Source: Nothopassalora personata
Lineage: Eukaryota; Ascomycota; Dothideomycetes; Mycosphaerellales; Mycosphaerellaceae
Direction: 5' to 3'
Assembly: GCA_033816765.1 (NCBI GenBank)
Contig: CM066288.1
Span: 1,612,001 to 1,676,000 of the forward strand
DNA length: 64,000 nt
The first letter of the stretch is position 1. Each line of letters begins with the position of its first letter. Shown here piece by piece: positions 22,299 through 34,100 of the stretch. The notes below the pieces were generated by a model, which had not been told where the DNA came from, made no database searches, and saw only the letters and a program-made list of their open reading frames with translations. Made by a program: the position numbers and the translations under genes.

Positions 22299-24289
22299 TC
22301 ACGTCGTGGAACCGCCTGCCTTGGCGACGGATTTTCGAGTCTGTGCCACCTCTGCTGCAGAGAGCGGAGCCGCTCCGTACCTGTTTCGGGAGTTAGTCGA
22401 AGCGATGGGATGAATGATTAGGTGGGTGGAACGAACCATGCAATGACTGCCATTCCGAGGAACGCTGCGATGCAGCTGAAGACGAGCGCGACGATGCCCT
22501 TGGTCGTAAAGCCTGAAGGCAGTGGCGCTATGCTCAATGCCTGTCCTTCAAGGTTCAGAGGATCGGCGGTGTTTCCGGCAGCATTGCCGGCGGTTGGGGT
22601 GGCCGCGGCTGCGCAGACATCGTAGTGCTGTTGGGGCACGGTGATGTTCTTCTGGATCTCCAGTGGCGCTTCGACCATGGTGGCGACCAAACCGCTGACC
22701 AGGTGCCATTCTGCGGAGAGTTAGCGTTGCTTCTAAGACAGAACTCGTCGACTCACCTAGATGACAATGGAAAAGCCAAATACCAGGGTTGTCTGCTCTG
22801 AAGCGAATGACAAAGTTGCCGTTCGGTCTGACCCATACGGTGTCTCTTCGCATCGGCTTCTGTGGGAAATCGGTATGGTTGTTGACATCATAATCGCCCC
22901 ACTCATCGGGACTGCGGTAGACGACCTGAAAGTTGTGGCCGTGGAGATGGAATTGATGTTTGCCTGTATCGTGGTTGTTCAGAACAATCTCGATGATTTG
23001 GTTGTGCTCCAGAATGAAGGAATTAGTATCGCGACCATACACTGTCGCATTGTCCGCGAAGGTGCCGGTCGAGAGTGCGGAGTATAGCGTGGGTACCTTT
23101 GGTCTCACATATGTGATATCGTTGAACCAAGCGTAGTTGGCACCATCGCCAAGGTTGTTCATGGACAGGTTGAGAATGAAAGAGTAGTCAACGTGATCGA
23201 AGACCTCGAGACCATCTTGTGGTACCAGCTCGACGTCGTCATATTGCGCATCCCAGCTGTCGAGGAGAGCGGGCTCGGGGAAAGGCTTCTGATCGTCGTA
23301 GATAAGCCAGCCAGTGACATTGTATTGCAGATCAGGCGAGAAAGAATCGAACATATCAGTGTCCATGCTGCCGACCATCGCGAAATTTGTCGACGTATCG
23401 TTCTTGGCCGTGACGATGAAGCCGTATCGCTGTGCTGCAGTAATGTATATCATCTCAGCTTCAGCGGGCTCGGTGAAAACACCGTCAACTTCGATGATGG
23501 TGAGGTTGTGCCCCTCGATCCAGAAATACTGGCTGGCGAATGCAGCTACGTTCGTCATGCGGAAGAAGTATCTCATGCCTGGCTCGACTGCGAGCTTGAA
23601 GTTCTGTGTTTCGTTCATCAAGGCGGAATTTGGTACAGGCTCAGCACCTGTCGGGTTCTCGACACTGATGAATTTCTTGATAAGGCCGGGCATCTCGTCG
23701 TGGTACCAGTCCGACAAAGTGATTGAGAGCTCTTTATCGTACATGTCGAAATAGGGACTATCTGGATCGTAGACCACGAATTGACCTCGAAGACCATCTG
23801 GGTACTGGCCGCGGCTATGCGAGTGGTACCAGTAAGTGCCTGGTTGATCGACCTGACATGATTTTAGTATGCTATCATCCGCCTCAAAGGGGCGGCGGCT
23901 TACAGTGAAGTTGTACGTAAAGGTGGAACCGGAAGGCACGTCACATTGCGTGACGCCGACCGGTCCATCCATCTCGTTTGTGCCATTCTGGAAGAGTCCG
24001 TGGAAGTGCAGACTCGTGCTTTGATTTCCGAGCTAGGTAGCAAAGGTCAGCGACATTAATGCGACATCCTAGGAGCTGCACACACCTGATTGTTCAAGTT
24101 GATGACCACATTATCACCTTTGGTGAAGTTGAGCACAGGTATCGGCCATTGTCCATTGACACCAATGACGGGCCTGTCCTTCTGACCATCTGGATTGCGG
24201 TTCACCCAGGTGATATTGAAGTAGTGTGTGACAGTCGCGGCAGTAGCGAGACTTGCCAGCGCGGCAATGACTGCTGCTTGTCGAACCAT
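22299..24289 (-). CDS. FET3: Fet3-type multicopper ferroxidase
   Basis: Oxidises Fe(II) to Fe(III) at the cell surface for uptake by Ftr1. Five exons: 24289-24086, 24032-23904, 23852-22757, 22710-22437 and 22380-22299, giving 594 residues. A signal peptide ([14 protein letters not shown]) leads three cupredoxin domains. Copper-site motifs are complete: [26 protein letters not shown] and FHCHLEWH, the last only after the third splice. [10 protein letters not shown] carries the Glu that in yeast Fet3p (E185) supports iron oxidation. A C-terminal helix ([21 protein letters not shown]) then YGAAPL anchors the protein, with a short cytosolic tail after the last splice (weak GTTCGT donor, CTAAC branch). 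Membrane anchor, Glu and adjacency to Ftr1 argue for ferroxidase rather than secreted laccase. N-glycosylation sites are frequent. Confidence 0.93.
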
Positions 24290-24355
24290 TTTGCTGGTGC
24301 TGTGCCGTACGGCCAGCGCGTCGACCGCAGCGTATGTGAATGAACAATGAAACAA

Positions 24356-24364
24356 ATCTGATAA
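24356..24364 (+). promoter_or_regulatory. SreA-type GATA site
   Basis: Exact ATCTGATAA, 67 bp upstream of the FET3 start codon. Confidence 0.7.
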
Positions 24365-24512
24365 GATCGTCCTCGTGTCTTCAATCAGAATGCGAAAGAG
24401 ATTGATTAGATGCGATCTGTGGACGAGCCTGCCGCCAAGAGAGCCCGAACTCGTACTCGTGAGAGGGCGCGCCGACCACCGGAGGACAGTGCCAAGTCAG
24501 CGTAGCAGAATG

Positions 24513-24521
24513 ATCTGATAA
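24513..24521 (+). promoter_or_regulatory. SreA-type GATA site
   Basis: Exact ATCTGATAA, about 225 bp upstream of the FET3 start codon. Confidence 0.7.
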
Positions 24522-24930
24522 GCGCCACATTAGATGTGTCTGGCCCGGGCTGCTGTACAATTGTAGACGTGGAGCCTTGGAGGTGTGTAGCATCAGCACC
24601 AGAACGGTCCAAGCAAGCGAGGCCTTCTGACCCTTGCACGAGCACTGCCGATCGGTCCGTACAGGCCGCCACGTGGGAGGGTCGATGCCAAGCGTGTGTG
24701 ACTGGCCTTGTCGTTGCTTTGCTCTGGACTAAAATTTCTTGTGTCGGCGTTTGAAGGGACAGTCTCACCTGACAAACTTCGGGGAAAGTCGTGTCTTGAC
24801 GACAATGCGAAGTGCCGAGCTCCTCGGTCGTCGCACCGTCGCCTGCTCGCAACAGTCGCCGCAGATCGTGGAACGCAAACGAGCAGGTGAGGTGAGTACC
24901 GCGCTTGCCGTTGTCGTGAAAAAGTTTATC

Positions 24931-24939
24931 TTATCAGAT
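24931..24939 (-). promoter_or_regulatory. SreA-type GATA site, inverted
   Basis: TTATCAGAT, the reverse complement of ATCTGATAA, near the middle of the shared promoter. Confidence 0.65.
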
Positions 24940-25428
24940 GCTGGTCTGGATTGCGCCTCTTCTTGGACGCAGCCAATTGAGAACCAGGTGGCGCCAATTA
25001 TACTGTACTGTACATATCAAGCTATTTGACAGCGCCTTAAGCTTTCGCTACATAGTAGGTTCACCAGGATCGGTAGAGCACCCTGCAACACCTTCCAAGT
25101 GCGAGGGCGCGCGGATCGAGCGAATTGTACCCCCAAGAAAGACAAGATTGGAGACGTATGTACTTACCCGCGGAAGTGTCATAAGAAATAGGTAAAGCAG
25201 TCGAAGAAAGCACGAGCACAGCACTGCAGCACACGGCAGCACTACGGCGTCAGATCGCGTGAAGTCAGACCGCCAATCGCTTCATGCCACCCTCACTTTC
25301 ACTACCGACTCGAGTACTGTACCGTTCATTGCAGCCGGAATCGCGCGGATTGTGCGACAGCTCCAAGGGCCCTTCCGCTAGCAGCTGCGACTCGAAGAGG
25401 TAGTGGACCGTGCCGGCAGCCGGAGAAC

Positions 25429-25437
25429 TTCTGATAA
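25429..25437 (+). promoter_or_regulatory. near-consensus GATA site
   Basis: TTCTGATAA, one mismatch from the consensus, followed directly by ATCTGATCTTATCT, a cluster of further GATA cores about 100 bp upstream of the FTR1 start codon. Confidence 0.5.
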
Positions 25438-25534
25438 TCTGATCTTATCTTGATCATCTCGGCACAACAATAGTGCAGCATCAGACAGTCGACACGGCTC
25501 ATATCACTGCTCGAGCAGTGACAACACTGCAGTC

Positions 25535-26920
25535 ATGGGGAACAATGTCTTCGCCGTTCCAGGTATGCGACTTCCTTTCTGACCTTACGAGGTGAGGTAT
25601 CGCGGCTGACTTTGAGATCGCAGTCTTTTTCATCGTGTTTCGAGAATGTCTCGAGTGCACAATCATCATATCGATCCTGCTAGCATTCCTCAAGCAGTCT
25701 ATCGGCAGTCCCGATAGCGACCGAACAGTGTACAAGAGACTGCTCAAACAGATTTGGGTGGGCATCGCCTCAGGTCTGTTTATTTGTGTGGCAATCGGAG
25801 GCGGATTCATCGGTGCTTACTATGGCCTCAAAAAGGACATCTTCGGAAGTTCTGAGGACGTCTGGGAGGGTGTCTTCGGCCTGATCGCAGCCATCATCAT
25901 CACCATTATGGGCATCGGTCTGCTGCGCGTCTCCAAGCTCCAGGACAAGTGGAGAGTCAAGATCGCCCAAGCACTTGAGAAACATCACTCAGGCCATGGC
26001 CTTGGCATGAGTTCACGCTTCAAGATCTGGTGCCAGAAGTACGCCATGTTCTTGTTGCCCTTCATCACGGTCCTGCGTGAAGGTTTGGAGGCCGTGGTCT
26101 TCATTGGTGGAGTTGGTCTAAGCTTGCCAGCTTCATCATTCCCGCTAGCCGTGGTCTGTGGCCTGCTGGCAGGGTGCGCGATCGGGTACCTCATCTATCG
26201 GTAAGTCGTCTTTGCACGTGCAGATCGTCCCAAGCTGACCGAGTGACAGTGGTGGCGATACCGCCAAATTGCAGATCTTCTTGATCATCTCCACATGTTT
26301 TCTGTATCTCGTCGCTGCTGGTCTCTTTTCCAAGGCCGTGTGGAGTTTCGAGATGCAGATATGGAGCAAGCTTACCGGCGGTGACGCAGCCGAGACTGGT
26401 TCAGGTCCAGGCTCCTACGACATCCGCAAGAGCGTGTGGCACGTTAACTGCTGCAACCCTGAGATCAACGGCGGTGGAGGCTGGGGAGTCTTCAATTCTC
26501 TCTTCGGCTGGACCAATTCTGCGACTTACGGCTCCGTCCTTGCGTACAACTTGTACTGGCTTGCTGTGATGGTTGCTTTCGGAGCCCTGGGTTTTTACGA
26601 AGTGAGTAAGCTCAAGTACAATAGCCATAGTGCGAAATCTGAGACACACTCAGAGCGCTTATGGCTTCTGCCCATTCATTTGAGACACCCAGGCTAATCT
26701 ACCTTACCTTTAGAAGAGGGGCCACCTTCCGTTCATGGAGCGCAAGACCTCGCGCAGCGATAGCGAGGCCATGGACAGTGACGAGATGAGCCAGGATCGT
26801 GTCGAAGATGAGAAGACAGCGGCCAGTCACAGTGTTGCAGTTAAGCACTCCAACGATGTGCCTGCTGAAGGTGCTCCAGAGGCAACATCTCAAGAACCTG
26901 GCGTATTGAGGGTCGATTGA
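25535..26920 (+). CDS. FTR1: Ftr1-type high-affinity iron permease
   Basis: Plasma-membrane permease that imports Fe(III) delivered by the Fet3 ferroxidase. Four exons: 25535-25562 (a 28-nt first exon), 25624-26200, 26250-26601 and 26714-26920, for 387 residues. Both RExxE iron-binding motifs are present: FRECLE (R16-E20) in the first helix and VLREGLE (R161-E165) in the fourth. Seven hydrophobic helices are visible, including [20 protein letters not shown] and [17 protein letters not shown]. The C-terminal tail is charged ([20 protein letters not shown]) and cytosolic. The tiny first exon is fixed by splice signals (GTATGC donor, GATCGCAG acceptor) and by matching the family N-terminus [14 protein letters not shown]. 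The head-to-head arrangement with FET3 on a promoter with iron-repressor-like sites supports joint regulation. Confidence 0.95.
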
Positions 26921-27209
26921 CGAGGTGTAATTGTAACTTCAAGTAGAGAACCAGCCAGATTGACATCTTCGCCGCTGTCTTCTGGTTTCGGGTCATAGAT
27001 ATGGGAGGTCCCTATTGGTCCTCGAGAATAGGAAGCGGGTCCTGCCATGCGCTGTTTTGCAGTGTAAGTCGATATCGTCGTCGTACAATCATCAACGGCC
27101 CAGTCATCCGTATCGTCGAGATGTTTTGGCCATATCCCTGAGCGAGGACCGGTGTGCCTTATACATAGGGCGAGGCATATTATCTTTACAGCCGAGCTCG
27201 CCACGAGAG

Positions 27210-28484
27210 ATGGTAGCAAAGCCGGCACCAGAGCGCCAAGATGGCAAGACTCCTGGGACTCCCTCGTCTCCAGTGGACAGTCATGATGGCGGTCAACATG
27301 ATGGTATAGTAGACATCTCGACTGAAGGCGATTTGGTTCTGTGCATCCAACACGAAGGAGCCACCTCCACCAAGACGTTCCGTTTTCGAGTCCGCTCATC
27401 GGTACTCCGACAGCGTGCGCGATACTTCGCAGGACTTTTGAATGGCCGTTTCGGAGAGGCTGAGCGGATATCCAAAGAACTCGGCGAGCTGCAAAAGCGG
27501 TATAAGTCATCAACAGACGCGCCGTCGAATGAACTCCCCTCCATCACGATCAGCGATGTAGGACGCATATCTTCTGTGAAATCGATTGAGCCGTTGTGTA
27601 CCGACTTCTTCGCCATCTTACACGGCAAAGACACACAGGGCCTACCACCGGTCGCGAACCTGGCGAACCTGGCAATCGTCGCGGATCGTTTCGATGCCCT
27701 CGAGGTCGTTGCAGCATACGTGCGGCGGAAGAGATTCATTCGCGCGATCGATGGCAAGATGACACCGAAGACGGAGAGCGCTCTGTCGGAAGAGAAGGTC
27801 AGGCAGCGCGTCTTGGTAGGAGCTCTCTTGGACCACAGCGCATGGCTTGAGAAATACAGCATGCGCATGATCTACAAAGGCTGGCTAGGTAAAGACGTTG
27901 AAGAAGCGGCCGCAATGTGGTGGAGTCTGCCTCTCCGACTGGAAGATGAGATATCAGTCCGGCGAGACTACATTCTGGAGACTCTCCAGTCACTTCAAGG
28001 GCACTTTGTAGGATTGTACACTTCACGGGAGCGCCAATGCAAACTGGGATATGACTCGTCAGCGCAGTGCGACTCGTTCCAGCTAGGCGAGATGATACGC
28101 TTCCTATCGCGCATCGGGACGCTACAGGTACAAGGCCTTGTCTTTGACAGCGCCGAACCACCGTTGCCATTCGCCGGTGATCTCCAAACCCTGATCGACT
28201 CCCTGAGGCAGGTGCCTGAATATCAGATCGACAGAAACCATTCGCACTGCGGCATCAGGACCAGGCTGATACCTCTGCTAGACCTGATTGCGGACAGCCT
28301 ACAGCATGTCGGTATCTGCTACGAATGCTGGGCTCAGGCTCGCGACGACTACTCGTGGATGGAGACAAAGCGGCCACTACTATGGAAGAGAGAAACACAT
28401 CAGCTCCGCGGTCGAGGCCACAAAGAGTTGCACGCCGCAGTCAGGGAACTGTTGACAGCGTCTGAGAGGCAGTGGAGTTCTTAG
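27210..28484 (+). CDS. BTB-like domain protein, function unknown
   Basis: Single exon, 424 residues from the ATG at 27210 (sequence begins MVAKPAPERQDGK). The frame is open further upstream, but that part is low quality and shares the FTR1 3' flank. Residues about 35-175 resemble a divergent BTB/POZ fold: DLVLCIQHE, FRFRVRSSVLRQRARYFAGL, then after an insert PLCTDFFAILHGKDTQGL and LANLAIVADRFDALEVVAAY. The last block is typical of fungal BTB proteins, where it covers the helices that follow the hydrophobic core. The remaining half is helical with SLPLRLEDEISVRRDYILET and a Cys/Trp-containing segment (GICYECWAQARDDYSW). BTB proteins usually mediate dimerisation or Cul3 adaptor roles; no partner domain is seen here. 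Confidence 0.7.
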   Translation: MVAKPAPERQDGKTPGTPSSPVDSHDGGQHDGIVDISTEGDLVLCIQHEGATSTKTFRFRVRSSVLRQRARYFAGLLNGRFGEAERISKELGELQKRYKSSTDAPSNELPSITISDVGRISSVKSIEPLCTDFFAILHGKDTQGLPPVANLANLAIVADRFDALEVVAAYVRRKRFIRAIDGKMTPKTESALSEEKVRQRVLVGALLDHSAWLEKYSMRMIYKGWLGKDVEEAAAMWWSLPLRLEDEISVRRDYILETLQSLQGHFVGLYTSRERQCKLGYDSSAQCDSFQLGEMIRFLSRIGTLQVQGLVFDSAEPPLPFAGDLQTLIDSLRQVPEYQIDRNHSHCGIRTRLIPLLDLIADSLQHVGICYECWAQARDDYSWMETKRPLLWKRETHQLRGRGHKELHAAVRELLTASERQWSS

Positions 28485-29080
28485 ACCTTTGGTCCACGGT
28501 ATGCAATCATAGAAGCGATCCATGTTGCTCTGGAGCTTGCGGCCGGCTTTGGCGTCCTTGACTACGCCCAAGACTCCAAGAGGGCTCTTGAATACTTCTG
28601 TTCACTTCGCCTGGAAGTGCTGTGCCATACCTTGTGGTGAGTATCACGATACGGCCTTTGTGGTAGGCTTAGCATGGAGCTAGGCTGTGCACATGATCTG
28701 TGGGGTCGCTTACGCTATGGGTCTGCAAGCGTGCTGCGCCTCATTCCAGCGGGCTGTGTGAACCACGCCTCGGGGGCACTGCCAAGCAGTGCAACCTTAG
28801 TCTGACCGTGTTGGACTCAGTAGCGGGCCTTATGGTATTGTCTTCGAGCCTGTGTGCGGTGAAGTTGAGGCTGTCTATTGCATATGCGCCGGTCGCATGG
28901 TCAGATTGAGGGGAGACAAAGCTGACCAGAGTGTATAAGAGACCCACGATTGTACGAATGTTTCTCCTTCGTCGAGGCCAAGTACAAGCTATCATGATCG
29001 GTCCTTCCCGTGGCAAATAATCACAAGCTTGTGTGCCGACATCCCCAGGGACCCGCGTGCGAGACAAACAGCAAGATCCC
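28485..29080. other. intergenic
   Basis: No gene supported. A minus-strand frame (28380-28571) begins at TTG and overlaps the end of the BTB-like gene. The remainder includes the promoter of the vWA gene. Confidence 0.4.
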
Positions 29081-30094
29081 ATGGCTGACATTCTTTCTTC
29101 GTTCACCGCGTCGCCATCACCTCTTCACCTGACACATCGGCGCACAAACTCTTCACTACATCAAAAATCCAGCATGTTTTCCTCACTGAAGCACAAGCTC
29201 AGCCGCAAGAATACCAATGGCATCGCAAGAACAGGCAGCATGAAGGACGACTCGAACTCGAACTCACATCCGCAGCAGAATATAGCTCCTGCGACACGAC
29301 GGCCTGCCCCAGTGGCACGCAATCCTCCTAATCACGGGGATGCGCCTCCGGCCTACTCCCCAGCTCCAAAAGCCGCGCCCATACCCTCAGTGACAGTATC
29401 GGCACCAGCCAACCAAGGTGCCGATGATCCATACGCGTTCCTCACCAGCTTCGATACCATCTTCTTGATTGATGACTCGGGCTCAATGGCCGGCGGCAGG
29501 TGGCGCGAAACTGGGGAGGCACTCGAGACCATCACCCCAATCTGCACGGCCCACGACGCCGACGGTATCGACATCTTCTTCCTCAACCACAAGGACTCGC
29601 ACTATCATCACAACGTCACCAGCTCGATCACAGTCCGTGAAATCTTCCAAACTGTTCGACCAGGTGGCGGCACTCCGACCGGCCAACGTCTGAACGCCAT
29701 CCTCAAACCATACCTGCGTCGCCTGGCAGCAAATCCTGACGGCACGAAGCCCATCAATATCATCTGCATCACGGACGGCGAGCCAAGCGATGATGTAGAA
29801 AGCCCTCTAATCGCGGCTGCGAAGAAGCTCGATAAGCTCGACGCTCCAGCTTGGCAGATTGGAATTCAATTCTTCCAGGTTGGACGTGATGAGGAGGCGA
29901 AGAAGCATCTCAAGCAGCTTGACGATGAACTTGCGGAGATCTCAGGCGACGACGACCTGAGGGACATTGTGGACACGGTGCCTTTTACTGGCGCTGAGGG
30001 AACGCACCTAACTGGCGATGGTATCCTCAAAGTCGTGCTGGGTGCCGTGAACCGGCGTCTGGATCGCAAGAAGAGTAAGGACCTTCACAGGTAA
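29081..30094 (+). CDS. von Willebrand factor A domain protein
   Basis: Single exon, 337 residues starting at MADILSSF; the frame upstream of 29081 has no ATG. A disordered, basic Ser/Pro-rich N-terminus (about 110 residues, including PPAYSPAP) precedes a vWA domain (about 118-320). The metal-ion-dependent adhesion site is intact: FLIDDSGSM (DxSxS), a Thr in RPGGGTPTGQRL, and ITDGEPSDD. Other family blocks are AWQIGIQFFQVGRDEEAKKH and DLRDIVDTVPFTG. Intracellular fungal vWA proteins of this kind are common and poorly characterised; they may act as ligand- or ubiquitin-linked adaptors. There is no signal peptide or membrane segment, so a cytosolic or nuclear site is likely. Confidence 0.85.
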   Translation: MADILSSFTASPSPLHLTHRRTNSSLHQKSSMFSSLKHKLSRKNTNGIARTGSMKDDSNSNSHPQQNIAPATRRPAPVARNPPNHGDAPPAYSPAPKAAPIPSVTVSAPANQGADDPYAFLTSFDTIFLIDDSGSMAGGRWRETGEALETITPICTAHDADGIDIFFLNHKDSHYHHNVTSSITVREIFQTVRPGGGTPTGQRLNAILKPYLRRLAANPDGTKPINIICITDGEPSDDVESPLIAAAKKLDKLDAPAWQIGIQFFQVGRDEEAKKHLKQLDDELAEISGDDDLRDIVDTVPFTGAEGTHLTGDGILKVVLGAVNRRLDRKKSKDLHR

Positions 30095-31148
30095 TGGATA
30101 GATTGGATTTGGTACGGCGTTGGGGGCGCATGGTAGATACCCTGGCTTCGGTGGCGCTGGACAAGGGCGCAAGTTATAGAAAGGCCATCACGGCATCAAG
30201 ACAGACATACGTGGGCTTTTCTGGGATGGTGGTAGAACATCGTGCTGGAAAAGCTCCCTCTATGATGAGAATTGATTACTGCAGAACCCACCTCTCACTC
30301 TTGCAGCGCCGTTTTGCGGTCTTCCTCTCGTCACCTCGATAAAATATTTCATCCGCCAGGCCATTACACAATCACATGCAATCCCCTCTTGCCACCTTCA
30401 CAGCAGATGTATTCACTGCGCTGGCCGTTTTCTTTCGCGAGAGCTCTAGAACCTCACTACTTTTACTCTCAGCGCCAGCATCACCTACAATCAACCACAC
30501 AACTCAACACTCGACCGCCAACATACGCAGCTAAAACTCGCACAAACGCTCGTCGCACTATACCTCTTCAAATGCTTGTTCGAAGGCGCCTCGGTCTGCG
30601 TCCACCGACCAAGCGGTACATGCTGGTGTCTCAGCTTCACGTCCACCAGCGCGAACGCCACTTCAGATACTGTCGGGATGTGAAGATGAAGGCATGCTCT
30701 TGAGCTGATGCCGGGAGCGCGGGCTGGGGAAGCGTGGAAAATGAACGGTGCGTGGTGAATGACAATGTTCAAGCAAGGAGGATCACGTTGAGTTTGGACG
30801 GTACAGGAGATGATAGATATCTCGACGAGGAAAGCTGGCGAGGCTGATCAGCGACCATCGTAGCCGCAGGGCCGCCAGTGAGCTCATTAAAGGGAGCTGT
30901 GACGAGATCAGCAAGGAGGTCGTGAAGCAGAATTGATGAGTCTTCATGCCGTTTTGGTCAACAGCTTGCAACGATTCATACAAAGATGGCCATCGTCAAG
31001 GGTGTGTAACTCTTAATATCTGTACTTTCGACTAACAAAAAGTGGGTATCATAATGCCTCCCAAAATCATCCCAAAGTCCCAAGGCCACTTCATCATCGC
31101 AGACCCATGACCTCTGGACCAGAAATTGTCAAGATAGCTTGCCGTAGC
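30095..31148. other. intergenic, convergent 3' flanks
   Basis: About 1 kb between the converging vWA and RdRP genes. Overlapping frames at 30272-30703 (+) and 30491-30772 (-) have no motif. No gene is supported. Confidence 0.4.
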
Positions 31149-34100
31149 TCAAGTCGTCAAATCATCAAAGAGAGACTCGTTCATGTCGTACTCATTATCA
31201 AGCTCCTCCACAATCTCGACTCTCTTCCGCTTCCTGGGCTTGAGGATCAGATACTGAGGCATGATTACCACTCTGGTGCGGCCAACTGCGTTTGCCTTCA
31301 GGCGGCACAACTCCTCACCCGCCACGTTGTACATGAAGCGGCCTGGGGTTGAGCCTCCATACTCGAAATTCGCAAGGGCAGAAGCTTTGAACTTGTCCCA
31401 CATGGTCATGTCGTTGTCTTGCGGTCTGAGCCACTCGATCACGCTGGCAGAATCGGTCCTGCTTGGGGATATGGCGTTGTACGCCTGGCGACATCTTGAC
31501 ATGGTGACGTCCCAGTTGTCTTTCCTCTTCGTCCCTCTGCGAAAGAGCTCTCGTACGGAACCCAGCTTGTCTTTGAGTGCATTAAGCTCCGCACGAATGA
31601 TATGGTTACGTTCCTCCAATTTCAATGTCGCACGATAGAAATGTACGAGATGGAGATCCAGTGGAGTTGCATGCTCTTTCACGACCATGAACGCCTTGTC
31701 TTTGGTGTCGGTGACAATAGGCATGATAACATCGAAGAGGATTGTATCGATGATGCGAGGCGGTACCTTATATTTGACCATACTAGAGGCCTTTTCGCCA
31801 TCTTCCTCATCGTAACTCGTGAATGATCTGTAAGTGGGAGTCCTCAGATTCTGCGGGATCTTCTCTCGAAGCTTGAAGCTATCCCATGCTGACTTATCAA
31901 AGCGATAGCCTTGTTTGTCCGCGTCAACAAGATAATCGTGCAGAGTGATCAGTCTTTGTGACCTCTGAGATCCGATATCATTATCGTGGTAGACCAGCTT
32001 TTCCCACTCCAAAGTGACAGTGCCCAAAAGATTCTGTGACATCCTGGAGGCAGCGCAAGCCACGAGCCAATTTGCAAGCGCTGATTCTGTGGGAAAGTTG
32101 CCAACCGTCTCACCGAGTGTCGTGGTATCTTTAGTGATTCCTAGCTGCTCTGGCGTTGGGATATCAGTGTGCCAAGGAGCTGGCTCATTCAAGAACGGTC
32201 CGACCAGTGATGGCTCCCAACATAGCCAGAACGTGTCTCCATCGTAGTCTCCACCTTGTAGCTTACCAGCAAGTGGGCGCATACCCTGCGAGGGAAAGAC
32301 CACCACATCGCGTAGATGTGCGAGCTCTGGCTTGTACAGCGCCCGCAACTTTTGCATGTCGGATCCTGCCATCGAAGGGTTGCGAGAACATAGCACATTC
32401 ATGCCATGGAGATGCATCCAGGATATTCCGGCTTTGTAGTCTCTGAACGGCGAGGAGAACCCAATGTGGATCTCTCCAGGCTGAAGACATCCTAACGGGT
32501 CCGAGATCCCGATGACTGTCGTTGACCTCGGAACATGGATCTTGAAGTTTTTACGCTTTAGCATCAAGTAGTTTCCGACCATTTCGATCACTAGTTCTGC
32601 AAGATAGGCATCCTCCTTGGGATGAAAGCCAGACTCCAGCATCTGAATGATTTGTTCCCCTCGTGTCCACGGGAACCCTGCAACTGTCGTTATACCGTTC
32701 TCTCGACTGCAAATCTCATAGTATTCATTCTGCTGCGCCATCCATTCACGTAGCTGTAGTGGAGTTTCCAATGACACCAAGAGGTCATCCATCTCGACTT
32801 GAACTTGCGGACCAACAAAGTCATAAATGGCCAAAGCGGGTACCTTACGGTCCTCTAACAGCGGCATGAATCCAACGTGTAAGATCGAAGGCCTGCAAGG
32901 ACCACTTGCCTTCACGACATTCATCGTCAACAGCTCCTTGCCGAACTCTTGCACCCTGTCAATCGGGTAGCGTACTTTGATCTGGCTGTTTGCAATCCTG
33001 ATATGCTTGCCCGGCGGCTTGTCGAGTGTTCTTGCAGTGTCCTGATCCGCAGATATGTACCAGATGCCTTTTGCCCCGAATATGCGACCTTGTATGACCG
33101 ATGGGACTTCTGGCAGGCCCAGTGTCTGGGCAATCTGCGCCATGGCCCAAGAAGATATTTCACTGCATCCGTCGCTCATGACGATGCGTCTGCGTGGGTT
33201 GAACTCTTCCTTGAATTTGTGGGCTAACTGGGGATCTTCGAATCGACGATCGTCCGGTACGTTGGTCGAGAGTATGTCTTCTACATCATAGTCCACATCA
33301 GTAAGATCGAAGGCCAAGGTCGGGTAGGTGCGTGACGCGGAAAGATCGAGTCTTGCATATGCCTTGCATGCTGGCTGACGAGCGTTCTCCCGGAAAGGAA
33401 GTGCCCAGTTGAGGGCATCTTTAAGATTGCAGTCAGGAAGAGCCAAATCGCCGCCGACTGCGAAGAAGAACAATGTCGACATTCCAGCCTTAATCGAATC
33501 GGGATCAGAAGACTTTCTCCTCTTCTTCGGCTGCACGAGGAAGAACTGCCATCGTCGGCCAAGGAGCGGCTGGGGAGACCTCAACATCTGCAAGAACTCT
33601 GACTGGATTTGATACCCTTGTCCTTTGAGTGATTCGTCTTCAGGGTTATACAGCGGAGGTAAAGCTACCTGCAGGAGCCTCGACTCGCCGAATTTTCTCT
33701 GCATTACGTTAGTGATGTCTTTGCGAAGAGGCTGGAGTTCTAGATCAAAAACATTTGGCCCTTCCGGGACCCATTTGAGCTTCGCGCTGAACGTCCTGCC
33801 CCTAGGATCTGTGTTGTCTGCATCACGGAAGCTACGTTCGAAGCAGAAACCTTTCTCCTGCTCCAGCTCCGTAGCAAGTTCGTACAAGCTTGCCATACTG
33901 TGTGGGAAAGACCATCGTCGTTTGAGGTCTTCTGCTGCTATCTCTCTGGTCTGCAGGAGGCGATGTGCTTCCCACCTTGTACTGAATGCCAGCTTATGGA
34001 AGCATTCGGGAATTTCCAGCTGCGTTAAGCCGTGCTTAGTGATGTCGGCGACACGCCAATGTGCTTTGCGATGGTCCCTCGGCTTGGGCGGTGGTTCTTC

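Larger units (their letters stand above)
24290..25534. promoter_or_regulatory. shared FET3/FTR1 divergent promoter
   Basis: About 1.25 kb between the two divergent start codons. It holds three exact ATCTGATAA elements and one near match, in both orientations and near both genes. ATCWGATAA is the known core of the site bound by fungal GATA-type iron repressors (SreA, SRE, Sre1, Urbs1, Fep1). The implied control is repression of both genes when iron is plentiful. Confidence 0.75.

Noticed and set aside
26602..26713. Read-through of FTR1 intron 3 giving an earlier stop
   Set aside because: The GTGAGT donor and CTTTAG acceptor restore the charged cytosolic tail expected of the family.
29033..29080. 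Extended N-terminus for the vWA protein
   Set aside because: The upstream codon is GTG; the first ATG in frame is at 29081.
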